Assembly (NCBI RefSeq): GCF_938039245.1 | Contig: NZ_CALHVN010000002.1 | Coordinates: 1 to 64,000 of the forward strand | DNA from: an uncultured Campylobacter sp. | GTDB taxonomy: Bacteria; Campylobacterota; Campylobacteria; Campylobacterales; Campylobacteraceae | Length of the DNA: 64,000 nt | Direction: 5' to 3' | Part shown: positions 51,370 through 59,262 of the stretch, piece after piece | Layout: each line of letters begins with the position of its first letter | Position numbering within the stretch: position 1 is the first letter of the stretch | Program-made: the position numbers and the translations under genes | Notes under the pieces: generated by a model | Told to the model about the DNA's origin: nothing | Seen by the model: only the letters and a program-made list of their open reading frames with translations | The model's database searches: none

Positions 51370-52788
51370 TTATTTGATAACAAGACCTTGGAAAAGTCCG
51401 CCGCGATTGACCCAAACGAGAGTTTTTTTGCCTTTGGCGTTTGCTACGGCTTTGTTAAAGTCGTCTAAATTTTTGATATTTTCCTCGGCGACCTGGATGA
51501 TGATATCGCCTTTTTCAAAGCCGAATTTTTCGGCATTTGAGCCTGATTTTACGTCTGTAACGAGCACGCCTGCGACGTCTGAGGCTAGTCTATACTTAAA
51601 CCTCGCGTTATCGTCGATCGACGTTACGCTAAGGCCGTCTATCGCCGAGTCGCCTTTGGTCGCTTTGCCGCCGCTTGACTGGGCGTTGGCGTTGGCTAGT
51701 TTTATCTTGGCGGTCTCTAGTTTGCCCGAGCGCTCGTAGCTTAGCGTGATCTCTTTGTTTGGAGCTAGCGAGCCGATGAGATTTTTTAGGTCGTTTGCGT
51801 TTTTGATATCTTTATCGTCGATTTTTACGACCAGATCGCCTCGTTTAATGCCCGCGATATCGGCCGGCAATCCCTTTTCTACGCTGCTAATTAGCGCGCC
51901 TTCTTTATTTTTGTAGATCTCTTTTTGCTGCTCGTTGAGATTTGCTATCATCACGCCGATATATCCGCGCTCGATCTTGCCGTCTTCGATGAGTTTTTTG
52001 GCGATATCTTTGGTCATATTTGACGGGATGGCAAAGCCGATGCCGTTGTTTCCGCCGCTGCGGCTAAGGATAGCTGAGTTTATGCCCACTAGATAGCCGC
52101 GGCTATCGACTAGCGCGCCGCCTGAGTTGCCGGGATTTATCGAAGCGTCGGTTTGGATGAAATTTTCGTATTGATTTAGTCCAATGTTGTCTTTATTTAG
52201 GCCTGAGACTATGCCCTGAGTGATACTGCCGCCAACGCCGAAAGGATTTCCGATGGCAAAAACTATATCTCCTTCCATTAGCTTAGCCGAGTCGGCAAAA
52301 GGTATGGCTTTTAGCTCTTTAGCGTCGATTTTGATGATAGCTAGGTCGGTTTTGGGATCGGTGCCGATGATTTTAGCTTTGTACTCTTTGTCGCTATCTA
52401 GCAGCGTGACTACGATCTCGTCGCTATCTTCTACTACGTGGTTGTTGGTCACGATGTAGCCGTCGGAGGAGATGATGACGCCAGATCCTAAAGAACTGCT
52501 TTTTTGCTTTTCTTGAGGGATATTAAACTGAAATCCGAAGAAATCTTTAAAAAAAGGATCGTTAAACATATCGCCCATATCGGCTCCCGCGCCGTTTAGC
52601 GTTTTTGTAGTGGAGATATTTACGACCGATTTTTTAGCATCGGCGATGGAGCTATTGTAGGAGAGGACGACGTTTTTATTAAATTCGGGATTTATTCTAG
52701 TAAAATCCTCTGCCGGTTCGTTAAAATTTATGCTTGCGGCAAAGATTGCGCAAGACGTAGCCAAAGATAATACGGTTATCTTTTTCAT
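51370..52788 (-). CDS. htrA: Periplasmic serine protease/chaperone HtrA (DegP-like)
   Basis: 472 residues with a signal peptide (MKKITVLSLATSCAIFAAS). Trypsin-like domain with the triad His117 (NNHVV), Asp148 (KTDLAIIKID) and Ser222 (NPGNSGGALVD), then two PDZ domains (about 285-370, GYIGVMIANLNEQQ..., and 385-470, VAGVLVTDVKSGSNAEKFGF). HtrA degrades or refolds damaged periplasmic proteins and, in Campylobacter and Helicobacter, is also secreted and cleaves host junction proteins. Its promoter faces that of cbpA across 174 bases. Confidence 0.97.
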   Translation of the reverse strand: MKKITVLSLATSCAIFAASINFNEPAEDFTRINPEFNKNVVLSYNSSIADAKKSVVNISTTKTLNGAGADMGDMFNDPFFKDFFGFQFNIPQEKQKSSSLGSGVIISSDGYIVTNNHVVEDSDEIVVTLLDSDKEYKAKIIGTDPKTDLAIIKIDAKELKAIPFADSAKLMEGDIVFAIGNPFGVGGSITQGIVSGLNKDNIGLNQYENFIQTDASINPGNSGGALVDSRGYLVGINSAILSRSGGNNGIGFAIPSNMTKDIAKKLIEDGKIERGYIGVMIANLNEQQKEIYKNKEGALISSVEKGLPADIAGIKRGDLVVKIDDKDIKNANDLKNLIGSLAPNKEITLSYERSGKLETAKIKLANANAQSSGGKATKGDSAIDGLSVTSIDDNARFKYRLASDVAGVLVTDVKSGSNAEKFGFEKGDIIIQVAEENIKNLDDFNKAVANAKGKKTLVWVNRGGLFQGLVIK

Positions 52789-52823
52789 TGCTTTTCCTTT
52801 TGGATAAAATTTTTCAAAGCGCG

Positions 52824-52850
52824 ATTATATGGCGCTAAGCTCAATGTAAA
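52824..52850 (-). promoter_or_regulatory. htrA promoter
   Basis: On the minus strand TTTACA (52850-52845) and TATAAT (52829-52824) with a 15-base spacer, 35 bases before the htrA start. The -10 is perfect; the -35 is near consensus though the spacer is short. Confidence 0.6.
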
Positions 52851-52894
52851 GTTAATTATTCTTTAAGCCGTTTAAAATTATCTTATTTACTATA

Positions 52895-52915
52895 CTTGAT
52901 TGACATACGCTAAAG
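52895..52915 (+). promoter_or_regulatory. HAIR-like site, candidate HspR operator
   Basis: CTTGATT, seven bases, GCTAAAG. The HspR box (HAIR) consensus is CTTGAGT-N7-ACTCAAG. The left half and the seven-base spacing fit; the right half is degenerate. It overlaps the -35 and spacer of the cbpA promoter, where a repressor would block, and hspR is the next gene but one. Confidence 0.4.
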
Positions 52916-52929
52916 CTTTGTGCTATAAT
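52900..52929 (+). promoter_or_regulatory. Consensus sigma-70 promoter of cbpA-hspR
   Basis: TTGACA (52900-52905) and TATAAT (52924-52929) with an 18-base spacer, both perfect. Campylobacter promoters rarely have a consensus -35, so a promoter this strong is expected to be held down by a repressor. Start codon at 52963 with AAAGGATATAAT before it. Confidence 0.8.
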
Positions 52930-52962
52930 CGCTATAAAATTAATTGACTAAAAGGATATAAT

Positions 52963-53853
52963 ATGAGCAATAGTCTTTACGAAACGTTAGGCGTGTCCGA
53001 AAAGGCTTCCGCAGACGAGATAAAAAAGGCGTATAGGAGGCTGGCGCGCAAATATCACCCCGATATCAACAAAGATCCCGGCGCAGAGGATAAATTTAAA
53101 GAAATAAACGCCGCGTATGAAATTTTAAGCGACGAAAAAAAGCGCGCGCAGTACGACAGGCACGGCGACGCGATGTTTGGCGGACAGAATTTCCATGATT
53201 TTGCGAGCAGCTCGGGCATGGGAAATTTGGACGAAATTTTAAAAAATATCTTCGGCGGCGGCTTTAGCGGTAGCGCTAGCGGTTTTGGCGGTTTTTCTAG
53301 CAGGGGCGGTTTTGGCGGCTTTAGGCAGACGGGCGGATTTAGCGGCTTTGATGACGAGGAGGATATGGACTCGCGTGCAAAGGTAACTATCCCGTTTGAC
53401 GTAGCGGTAAAGGGCGGCGAGCACTCGATAAATTTTAACGGCGAAAACATCAAAATAAAAATTCCAAACGGCATAAATAACGGCGAAAAGCTACGCATAA
53501 AAGGCAAAGGTAACGGCGGGCGCGGAGATCTGATACTAACCGTAAATATCGCGCCTAGCGACGAGTACGAAAGAGACGGCGACGATCTATATAAAGACGT
53601 ACTAATTCCTCTAAAAACGATGATGTTTGGCGGCAAGATAGAGGTAAAAACGCCTAAAAAAGACGTCACGATAAAAATCGCCGAAAACTCAAAATCCGGG
53701 CAAAAAATCAGGCTCAAAGGGTACGGCGTGCAAAATAGAAAAAGCGGGATATTCGGCGATCTCTACCTGCGAGCGCGCGTGTCTTTGCCGGACGTAAATG
53801 CCTTAGACGGCGAGCTAGCCGAGCTTATGAAGCAAAAACTTCCGGAGGTATAA
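52963..53853 (+). CDS. cbpA: CbpA-type DnaJ co-chaperone
   Basis: 296 residues. J domain at 1-70 (SLYETLGVSEKASADEIKKA; HPD in KYHPDINKD), a Gly/Phe-rich linker (about 75-130, GGGFSGSASGFGGFSSRGGF) and the C-terminal substrate-binding beta domains (from 135). There is no zinc-finger region, which separates CbpA from DnaJ. It stimulates DnaK and protects proteins in heat and envelope stress. Starts an operon with hspR, whose product is expected to repress it. Confidence 0.93.
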   Translation: MSNSLYETLGVSEKASADEIKKAYRRLARKYHPDINKDPGAEDKFKEINAAYEILSDEKKRAQYDRHGDAMFGGQNFHDFASSSGMGNLDEILKNIFGGGFSGSASGFGGFSSRGGFGGFRQTGGFSGFDDEEDMDSRAKVTIPFDVAVKGGEHSINFNGENIKIKIPNGINNGEKLRIKGKGNGGRGDLILTVNIAPSDEYERDGDDLYKDVLIPLKTMMFGGKIEVKTPKKDVTIKIAENSKSGQKIRLKGYGVQNRKSGIFGDLYLRARVSLPDVNALDGELAELMKQKLPEV

Positions 53854-53854
53854 G

Positions 53855-54232
53855 ATGAAGCAATACGAAGAACCGGTCTATCTAATCAGCGTCGTAGCAA
53901 AGGTCCTCTCCATACATCCGCAAACGCTGCGCCAATACGAACGCGAGGGGCTGCTGGAGCCCTCAAGAACCGAGGGTAAGATGCGCCTTTACTCGGAAAA
54001 AGATATGGACCGCATCAAGATGATACTGCGTCTAACGCGCGATCTGGGCGTAAATTTAGCGGGCGTTGATATCATCTTGCAGCTAAAAGATCAGATCGAG
54101 CAGTCTGAGGCCGTGATAAGGCAGATGAAAGAGGAGCTGGCTAAATTCGAACAAAGCGCCGTGCCGTCCAAAAAAGCTCTGGTAAAGCGTAAAAATAGCT
54201 TTGATCTCATCTTTTACGATGATAAAAATTAA
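53855..54232 (+). CDS. hspR: Heat-shock repressor HspR (MerR family)
   Basis: 125 residues. MerR-type helix-turn-helix: EPVYLISVVAKVLSIHPQTL, RQYEREGLLEPSRTEGKMRL and YSEKDMDRIKMILRLTRDLG, with a C-terminal coiled coil (LKDQIEQSEAVIRQMKEEL) for dimerisation. In Campylobacter and Helicobacter HspR represses chaperone genes, including this operon, at CTTGA-type inverted repeats. One base after cbpA. The short AT hairpin after its stop (54234-54254) is a weak terminator candidate. Confidence 0.92.
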   Translation: MKQYEEPVYLISVVAKVLSIHPQTLRQYEREGLLEPSRTEGKMRLYSEKDMDRIKMILRLTRDLGVNLAGVDIILQLKDQIEQSEAVIRQMKEELAKFEQSAVPSKKALVKRKNSFDLIFYDDKN

Positions 54233-54233
54233 T

Positions 54234-54254
54234 CCTTTTTATCGTTAAAAAAGG
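54234..54254 (+). terminator. Weak hairpin after hspR
   Basis: CCTTTTT (54234-54240) and AAAAAGG (54248-54254), a 7-bp mostly AT stem with a 7-base loop, two bases past the hspR stop. No U tract follows. Confidence 0.35.
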
Positions 54255-54356
54255 TAAAATCGGGTAAAATTTACCTATAAAACGCGCCAAATTTGAGGCT
54301 ATTTGAGCGCTAAATTTAGCCTAAAATTTGTCCGCTTTGAACCCAAATGAGGCACA

Positions 54357-55802
54357 ATGTTAGAAACTTTTTTACTATTTTTCTCTATCCTGCTTATCGC
54401 TTGTATCGTCTCTAGCAAGGTTTCAGATAGATTCGGCGTTCCGTCCTTAGTCGTTTTTTTAGCAGTGGGCATGCTCGCGGGCTCGGACGGGCTGCTCGGA
54501 CTTGCTTTCGATAATCGCCAAGTCGCCCAGGACGTCGGCACTATAGCGCTTATTTTTATACTTTACGCGGGCGGTCTTGATACGAATCTAAAATCTATCC
54601 GCCCCGTTATGGTAAACGGCATCATCCTAGCAACTCTTGGCGTCGTGCTTACTGCTGGCATGATAGCCGTGCTGGTAAAATACCTGCTAGGCCTTGACTG
54701 GCTAGAGGCTTTGCTCTTTGGCTCTATCATCTCCTCGACCGACGCTGCCGCGGTGTTTGCGATACTAGGAGCAAAGGAAATTTTGCTGCGAAATAATATT
54801 CGCCCGCTTTTAGAGCTAGAGTCCGGATCGAACGACCCGATGGCGATCTTTTTAACCGTCACGATACTGCAAATCATCTCTATAGCTACGATTCCTAGCG
54901 TTCCGGACGTCGCGCTTACGTTAGTAAAGCAGTTTTTGCTAGGCGGGCTGATGGGCTATATGTTTGGCGTCGCGCTGCCGGGGCTTTTTAACCGCCTTAG
55001 GCTTGAGTACTGGGGGCTTTACCCCGTGTTTTCGATGGCTTGGGTGATGCTTTTATACGTGCTGGCGGGCAAGGTCGGGGGCAACGGCTTTCTTGCCGTA
55101 TATATCGCGGGAATGTTTATAAACAAAAAAGAGTTCGCGCATAAGAAAAATTTGATCGGTTTTCACGACGGTATCGCGTGGACGATGCAGATCGTCATCT
55201 TTTTGACGCTGGGACTTTTGGTGAATCCTTCCCAGTTGCCTGCCGTCGCGCTTGCGGGTGCCGTGGTTGCGTTTTGGATCATGTTCGTCGCGCGTCCTAT
55301 GGGCGTTTTTCTCTCGCTCTTGCTTTCTAGGTATAATGTTAAAGAAAAGATATTTATCTCATGGGTCGGACTTCGCGGCGTCGTTCCTATCGTACTTGCG
55401 ACCTATCCGTTCGGGGCAAATTTACCGAATTCCGAGCTAATCTTTAACACGATATTTTTCGTCGTATTCGTCTCGATCATCATCCAGGGCATGACCCTAG
55501 AAAAGGTCGCGCAAAAATGCGGCGTCAAAGAAGAAGTCGCGCCAAAAGAGGTCGAGATGTCGAATTTGCCGATCTTTTACCACACTTTACGCCAGCACAC
55601 CATACGCTTTGACTCCGAAGTCGTGGGCAAAAACCTAGCCGAGCTTGAGCTGCCTAGCGACTTTTTGGTGCTACTCATCAAGCGCAAGGGCGAATACATC
55701 AAACCGACGGGCTCATCGGTGTTTGAAGAAGGCGACTTGCTACTGATCCAGTGCGAGGACGAAAACAAATACAACGAAACCTTAAAGACGTTTACGGCGT
55801 AA
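54357..55802 (+). CDS. kefB: CPA1 cation/proton antiporter, NhaP2/KefB-like
   Basis: 481 residues. About twelve helices with the antiporter core FGSIISSTDAAAVFAILGAK (Asp for cation) and LELESGSNDPMAIFLTVTIL (ND motif), then GLRGVVPIVLATYPF. The C-terminal RCK_C/TrkA_C domain (about 405-481, DSEVVGKNLAELELPSDFLV) would sense a cytoplasmic ligand. The domain order is that of NhaP2 (CvrA, K+/H+) rather than true KefB; the symbol follows the C. jejuni neighbour label. Ends the hspR-linked block. Confidence 0.82.
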   Translation: MLETFLLFFSILLIACIVSSKVSDRFGVPSLVVFLAVGMLAGSDGLLGLAFDNRQVAQDVGTIALIFILYAGGLDTNLKSIRPVMVNGIILATLGVVLTAGMIAVLVKYLLGLDWLEALLFGSIISSTDAAAVFAILGAKEILLRNNIRPLLELESGSNDPMAIFLTVTILQIISIATIPSVPDVALTLVKQFLLGGLMGYMFGVALPGLFNRLRLEYWGLYPVFSMAWVMLLYVLAGKVGGNGFLAVYIAGMFINKKEFAHKKNLIGFHDGIAWTMQIVIFLTLGLLVNPSQLPAVALAGAVVAFWIMFVARPMGVFLSLLLSRYNVKEKIFISWVGLRGVVPIVLATYPFGANLPNSELIFNTIFFVVFVSIIIQGMTLEKVAQKCGVKEEVAPKEVEMSNLPIFYHTLRQHTIRFDSEVVGKNLAELELPSDFLVLLIKRKGEYIKPTGSSVFEEGDLLLIQCEDENKYNETLKTFTA

Positions 55803-55844
55803 ATTTACCGCCGTTTACGTAAAATTTAAAGAAAGGAAAAAGAA

Positions 55845-55955
55845 ATGAAATTTGATGGAATGACTTTATCTACATTTTCAAGCGCGTTTAGAAGATTACG
55901 TAAGAAAAAAGGATTAGATAATTCGAAAAAACAAGACAAGAGTAAGGGAGAATAA
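55845..55955 (+). CDS. 36-residue basic peptide
   Basis: MKFDGMTLSTFSSAFRRLRK followed by KKGLDNSKKQDKSKGE. Good ribosome binding site (AAAGGAAAAAGAA) and stop three bases before the next gene. Strongly basic, no membrane segment. The pair 55845-56471 is richer in A and T than its neighbours, so it is probably acquired. Function unknown. Confidence 0.5.
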   Translation: MKFDGMTLSTFSSAFRRLRKKKGLDNSKKQDKSKGE

Positions 55956-55958
55956 GCA

Positions 55959-56471
55959 ATGAAAAGTATATTATTTATTATAACATTATTTTTGAGTATG
56001 TTAAATTTGAATGCTTATGAAGTAAATCCTGATGTATTTCATAAAGAAAAAAATAATACAAATAAAGAAAAAGTAGATTGCTCTGACCCTAAAAATCGCC
56101 CTCGTGATATAGGAGGAATATTGAGGGGGGGGGGGGGGAAAAAAGAGTGTTTTGTTAATCGTGGCACGGCAGAGCGCGCTAAACGTGATTTGGATTTAAC
56201 TATCGGTAGAAACCCAGTTACGGGCAAAGTAACGTCAAAAGCCGAGCTAGCGGGCGGCGATAAAGCGACTAATAACCTTGAGGCGGCGCAGATGAACTAT
56301 GGCAAAAAGAAATTTGAGTTAGAAGAGGCAGAAAAGGCTTATTCAGAAGATATTAGCATAGAAAATTCTCGTCGTGTTAAAAAGGCTCGGAAAGCCTTTG
56401 AAAAAGCACAGTTAGACTTAGAGGCAGCGGAAGAGATAAAAGAAAAAGCCGATAAGAAAAAGGGCAAGTAG
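55959..56471 (+). CDS. Exported protein with an internal G14 tract
   Basis: 170 residues, family not recognised. Signal peptide MKSILFIITLFLSMLNLNA, then a Lys/Asn-rich region with two Cys (VDCSDPKNRPRDIGGILR, KKECFVNR) bracketing a poly-Gly stretch coded by fourteen G (56125-56138), and a long charged helix (LEAAQMNYGKKKFELEEAEK, ARKAFEKAQLDLEAAEEIKE) to the end. With 14 G the frame is open. With 13 or 15 G it closes 19 to 6 codons later, so expression should be phase-variable. Low-GC composition. Preceded three bases earlier by the 36-residue peptide. Confidence 0.65.
   Translation: MKSILFIITLFLSMLNLNAYEVNPDVFHKEKNNTNKEKVDCSDPKNRPRDIGGILRGGGGKKECFVNRGTAERAKRDLDLTIGRNPVTGKVTSKAELAGGDKATNNLEAAQMNYGKKKFELEEAEKAYSEDISIENSRRVKKARKAFEKAQLDLEAAEEIKEKADKKKGK
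56125..56138 (+). repeat. G14 homopolymeric tract within a gene
   Basis: Fourteen G in a row inside the reading frame of the exported protein, coding the Gly run. Long G tracts are the usual phase-variation sites of Campylobacter. Its length in the read set, and hence the on/off state, is uncertain by nature. Confidence 0.8.
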
Positions 56472-56502
56472 CCTGCTCAAATTTGAGCTTGGACGAGTTA
56501 AG

Positions 56503-56527
56503 GATCAAGAGGGCTTCCCTCTTGATC
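56503..56527 (+). terminator. 11-bp hairpin after the G14 gene
   Basis: GATCAAGAGGG (56503-56513) and CCCTCTTGATC (56517-56527), a perfect stem with a 3-base loop. It is followed by AAATTT, not a U tract, so termination is likely but not certain. Confidence 0.6.
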
Positions 56528-56551
56528 AAATTTAACAATCTAGCGTTTAGT

Positions 56552-56576
56552 CCCTAAGCGGCGAAGCCGCTTAGGG
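56552..56576 (-). terminator. 11-bp hairpin downstream of metY
   Basis: CCCTAAGCGGC (56552-56562) and GCCGCTTAGGG (56566-56576), perfect stem, 3-base loop. It lies about 58 bases past the end of the minus-strand metY-type gene; could also serve the plus strand. Confidence 0.55.
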
Positions 56577-56633
56577 GTATATTTAAATCTAGCTTAAATC
56601 TAGCCGAATTTATCTTTCAAATTTAACCCTATT

Positions 56634-57905
56634 TTACTCCAAAGCCTGCGCCAGATCGGCGATGAGGTCGTCTGCGTTTTCTAGGCCGACGCTGATTCTG
56701 ATTAGTTCTTTTGTTATGCCGGCTTTGATTAGCTCCTCGCTTGAGAGCTGCTGGTGTGTGGTGGATGCGGGGTGCGTGATGAGCGACTTTGAGTCGCCGA
56801 TATTTACGACTATTTTAAAGAGCTTTACCTTGCTAAGCATCTTTACGGCGCGCTCATAGCTATCGGTTTCAAAGCACATTAGCCCGCTAGCCATGCCGTC
56901 CTCGAAGTATTTTTGCGCCTTTTCGTGCTCCGGATCGCTTTTTAGCGTCGGATAGGTTACGCGTTTTACGTATTTGTGCGAGTTTAAAAACTCGGCGATC
57001 TTGCGCGCATTTTGCGAGTGTCTCTCGATACGAACGCTTAACGTCTCAAGCCCCTGGATGAGCTGCCATGAGTTAAAAGGCGAGATCGTAGCGCCTATAT
57101 CGCGCACCAAAGCTACCCTCATGCGCAGCGTATAGATGTCGAATTTATCCGCCATCTGGGCGTAAACCAGCCCGTGATAGCTCTCGTCTGGCACGTTAAA
57201 GTGCGCGTATCTGGCGTTGCCGACTAGTTTGGCGTTTAAATTTTTACTAGCGACGACTGCGCCCGCTAGGCTTAGGCCCTGACCGCAGATATATTTGCTC
57301 GCGCTATGCACGACGACGTCGATGCCGTGATTTAGCGGCTGGAAAATGATCGGCGTAGGCACGGTGTTATCAGCGATCGTTACGACGCCGTGCTTGTCTG
57401 CTATCTCGACGATTTTTTTAAAATTCGGGATTGCGATTTGCGGATTTGATAGCGTCTCGAAAAATATCGCGCGCGTTTTGTCGTCTATCAAATTTTCAAG
57501 ATCGTCCGCCGTGTCGCTATCAAACACTCGCGCCTCGATGCCAAAACGCTTAAGCGTATGTATGAAAAGAACCATCGTGCCGCCGTAAATTTTCTTTGCT
57601 ACGACGATGTTGTCGCCGACTGCGGCTAAATTTGCGATCGAGTAAAAGATCGCCGACTGGCCGCTAGCCGTCACGATAGAGGCCGAGCCCTCCTCGAGCG
57701 CGGCTATACGGCTCTCTAGCACGTCCGTCGTCGGGTTGCCCAGTCTCGTGTAGATGTGGCCCGGGTCTTCTAGCGCGAACCTCGCCGCAGCCGCCTCGGC
57801 GCTACCGAAATCATAAGCCGTAGTCTGGTAAATCGGCACCGCCATGGCACCAGGGCCAGCCTTAGTATCGTAGCCGTAGTGCGTGGCGATCGTCTCTTTT
57901 TGCAT
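56634..57905 (-). CDS. metY: O-acetylhomoserine sulfhydrylase (MetY-type)
   Basis: 423 residues. PLP enzyme of the Cys/Met metabolism family: QTTAYDFGSAEAAAARFALE, YTRLGNPTTDVLESRIAALE (phosphate loop region), and Lys204 in VVVHSASKYICGQG for PLP. The length above 420, with the insert around TDVLESR and the DSKSLITHPASTTHQQLS stretch near the end, is that of MetY, which joins O-acetylhomoserine with sulfide, rather than MetB. Single gene. Upstream a -10-like TTATAA is read at 57935. Confidence 0.9.
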   Translation of the reverse strand: MQKETIATHYGYDTKAGPGAMAVPIYQTTAYDFGSAEAAAARFALEDPGHIYTRLGNPTTDVLESRIAALEEGSASIVTASGQSAIFYSIANLAAVGDNIVVAKKIYGGTMVLFIHTLKRFGIEARVFDSDTADDLENLIDDKTRAIFFETLSNPQIAIPNFKKIVEIADKHGVVTIADNTVPTPIIFQPLNHGIDVVVHSASKYICGQGLSLAGAVVASKNLNAKLVGNARYAHFNVPDESYHGLVYAQMADKFDIYTLRMRVALVRDIGATISPFNSWQLIQGLETLSVRIERHSQNARKIAEFLNSHKYVKRVTYPTLKSDPEHEKAQKYFEDGMASGLMCFETDSYERAVKMLSKVKLFKIVVNIGDSKSLITHPASTTHQQLSSEELIKAGITKELIRISVGLENADDLIADLAQALE

Positions 57906-57985
57906 GTGTCTCTCCTTGTAAAATTTGCGCGCATTATAACCGCTAAAAGTTTAAATTGGTATAATTGAGCTTTTGAAAGGAAGAA

Positions 57986-58318
57986 ATGGCTGAACAAAAC
58001 GATAAATTTAAGCGCGTAAAATATCTGCGCGGTCTGGAAAAGTTTGTAAAATCCGCGATTAGCGGCTTAAAGCGCGAGGATTTCGACGACGCTCAGTTTC
58101 GCGCTAGAGCGGCTAAAAATGCCGAAATTTTACGAAAAATAGAACCGGTATTTTTAGATAGCCCGTATGCTAAATCTTTAGAAAATTTCGCGAATTTAGT
58201 GATAAATCAGATGCCGAGATGTCAGCTTATAGCCTTTGCCAACGCGCTAGAAAAGCTAAAAAACCAAAAAACCTACAAAAAAGAAAAACATAAAAAAAAC
58301 TATAAGGACGAAGAGTGA
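57986..58318 (+). CDS. Unrecognised small basic protein
   Basis: 110 residues, mostly helical, no signal peptide, Lys-rich C-terminus (KKEKHKKNYKDEE). No recognised family. The motif FLDSPYAKSLENFANLVINQ could be a small helical domain. It overlaps the HAD gene by four bases (ATGA), so the pair is co-translated. Confidence 0.6.
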   Translation: MAEQNDKFKRVKYLRGLEKFVKSAISGLKREDFDDAQFRARAAKNAEILRKIEPVFLDSPYAKSLENFANLVINQMPRCQLIAFANALEKLKNQKTYKKEKHKKNYKDEE

Positions 58319-58938
58319 AATGCGTGATATTTGACATGGACGGCACGCTCATAGATAGCGCAAAAGCTATCTGCGAGACAGTAAACGAGGTGCGGCGCGA
58401 GCTGGGGCTTCGTGGCGATCTAGCCGCGGAGTTTATCGTAAAGGCCATAAACGAGCCGGGGCGAAATTTGGGGCTTGATTTTTACGGTATAGATAAGCCC
58501 GATATGAAGCTGCGGGATAACTTTGAAGCTAAATTTAAGAAAAACTACCGCGAATACGCCGCGGCATACGAAGGCGTAGAGGAGCTGCTAGCCGGGCTAA
58601 AAGAGGCGGGGCATTTCGTCGCTCTAGCTAGCAATGCGCCGAGATATACTTTGGATGAAATTTTGCAAAGAAGCGGGATATTTAAATTTTTCGATCTCAT
58701 CGTCGGAGCGGACGAAAACATACCTCAAAAACCCGATCCAGCGATGTTAAATTTGATATTAAAATCAGGCGAATTTGATAAAGCGATATTTGTCGGAGAT
58801 AGTAAAAAAGATGAGCTTGCCGCACGTAATGCCGATATGAAATATTTAAACGTTTGTTGGGGTTTCGGTAGCCAAAGTCCAAGCTGCGACAATGTCTTTA
58901 CGGTGGCGCAAGCAGCCCTATACATCGAGAAGTTATAA
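58315..58938 (+). CDS. HAD hydrolase, phosphoglycolate phosphatase-like
   Basis: 207 residues. HAD fold with motif I DMDGTLIDS (catalytic Asp7 and Asp9), motif II ALASNA, and motif III/IV VGDSKKDELAARNA. The cap is of the small helical (type I) kind, as in Gph. Substrate probably a small phosphate such as phosphoglycolate, which cannot be fixed from sequence. Followed by a terminator. Confidence 0.82.
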   Translation: MKCVIFDMDGTLIDSAKAICETVNEVRRELGLRGDLAAEFIVKAINEPGRNLGLDFYGIDKPDMKLRDNFEAKFKKNYREYAAAYEGVEELLAGLKEAGHFVALASNAPRYTLDEILQRSGIFKFFDLIVGADENIPQKPDPAMLNLILKSGEFDKAIFVGDSKKDELAARNADMKYLNVCWGFGSQSPSCDNVFTVAQAALYIEKL

Positions 58939-58946
58939 AAATTTAG

Positions 58947-58977
58947 CGCATTATTTTACGAGAAATAATGCGTATTT
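58947..58977 (+). terminator. Terminator after the HAD gene
   Basis: CGCATTATTT (58947-58956) and AAATAATGCG (58963-58972), 10-bp perfect stem with a 6-base loop, followed by TATTTT, nine bases after the stop. Confidence 0.75.
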
Positions 58978-59004
58978 TAAGTTTTAAGAAAGGTTTTAAA
59001 ATTT

Positions 59005-59262
59005 ATGGATTATGATATATTTTCTCAAAGTCCTAGAGAAAAATTTTTTGATATTTTATTTAACGCGAACAAAAATTTAGTCGAAAACGAGCTTGAAAAG
59101 ACCTTTGAAAAATTTATCGCGATGAGCGAATTTTGCGAAAAAAACGGCTTTGACGAAGCGGCGCAAAATTCGTTTATCTCTCAAAATCAGACGCTTATAA
59201 ACGAGCGGCTAAACGACATTTATATCGGGCTTAGTGGGGATATTTTAAGTCAAAATGAGTAA
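59005..59262 (+). CDS. DUF2018 family protein (HP0242-like)
   Basis: 85 residues, all helical. It resembles the DUF2018 family of epsilonproteobacteria (H. pylori HP0242, known to form a knotted dimer): FFDILFNANKNLVENELEKT, MSEFCEKNGFD and the end GLSGDILSQNE, which recalls the NILSGNE end of that family. Function unknown. The gene overlaps the next one by eight bases, first of the DUF2018-ispB-hemA-proS run. Confidence 0.7.
   Translation: MDYDIFSQSPREKFFDILFNANKNLVENELEKTFEKFIAMSEFCEKNGFDEAAQNSFISQNQTLINERLNDIYIGLSGDILSQNE

Noticed and set aside
53055..53717. 220-codon antisense frame over cbpA
   Set aside because: Shadow of the Gly/Phe-rich linker and domain structure of cbpA; no ribosome binding site, low-complexity Ser/Pro translation.
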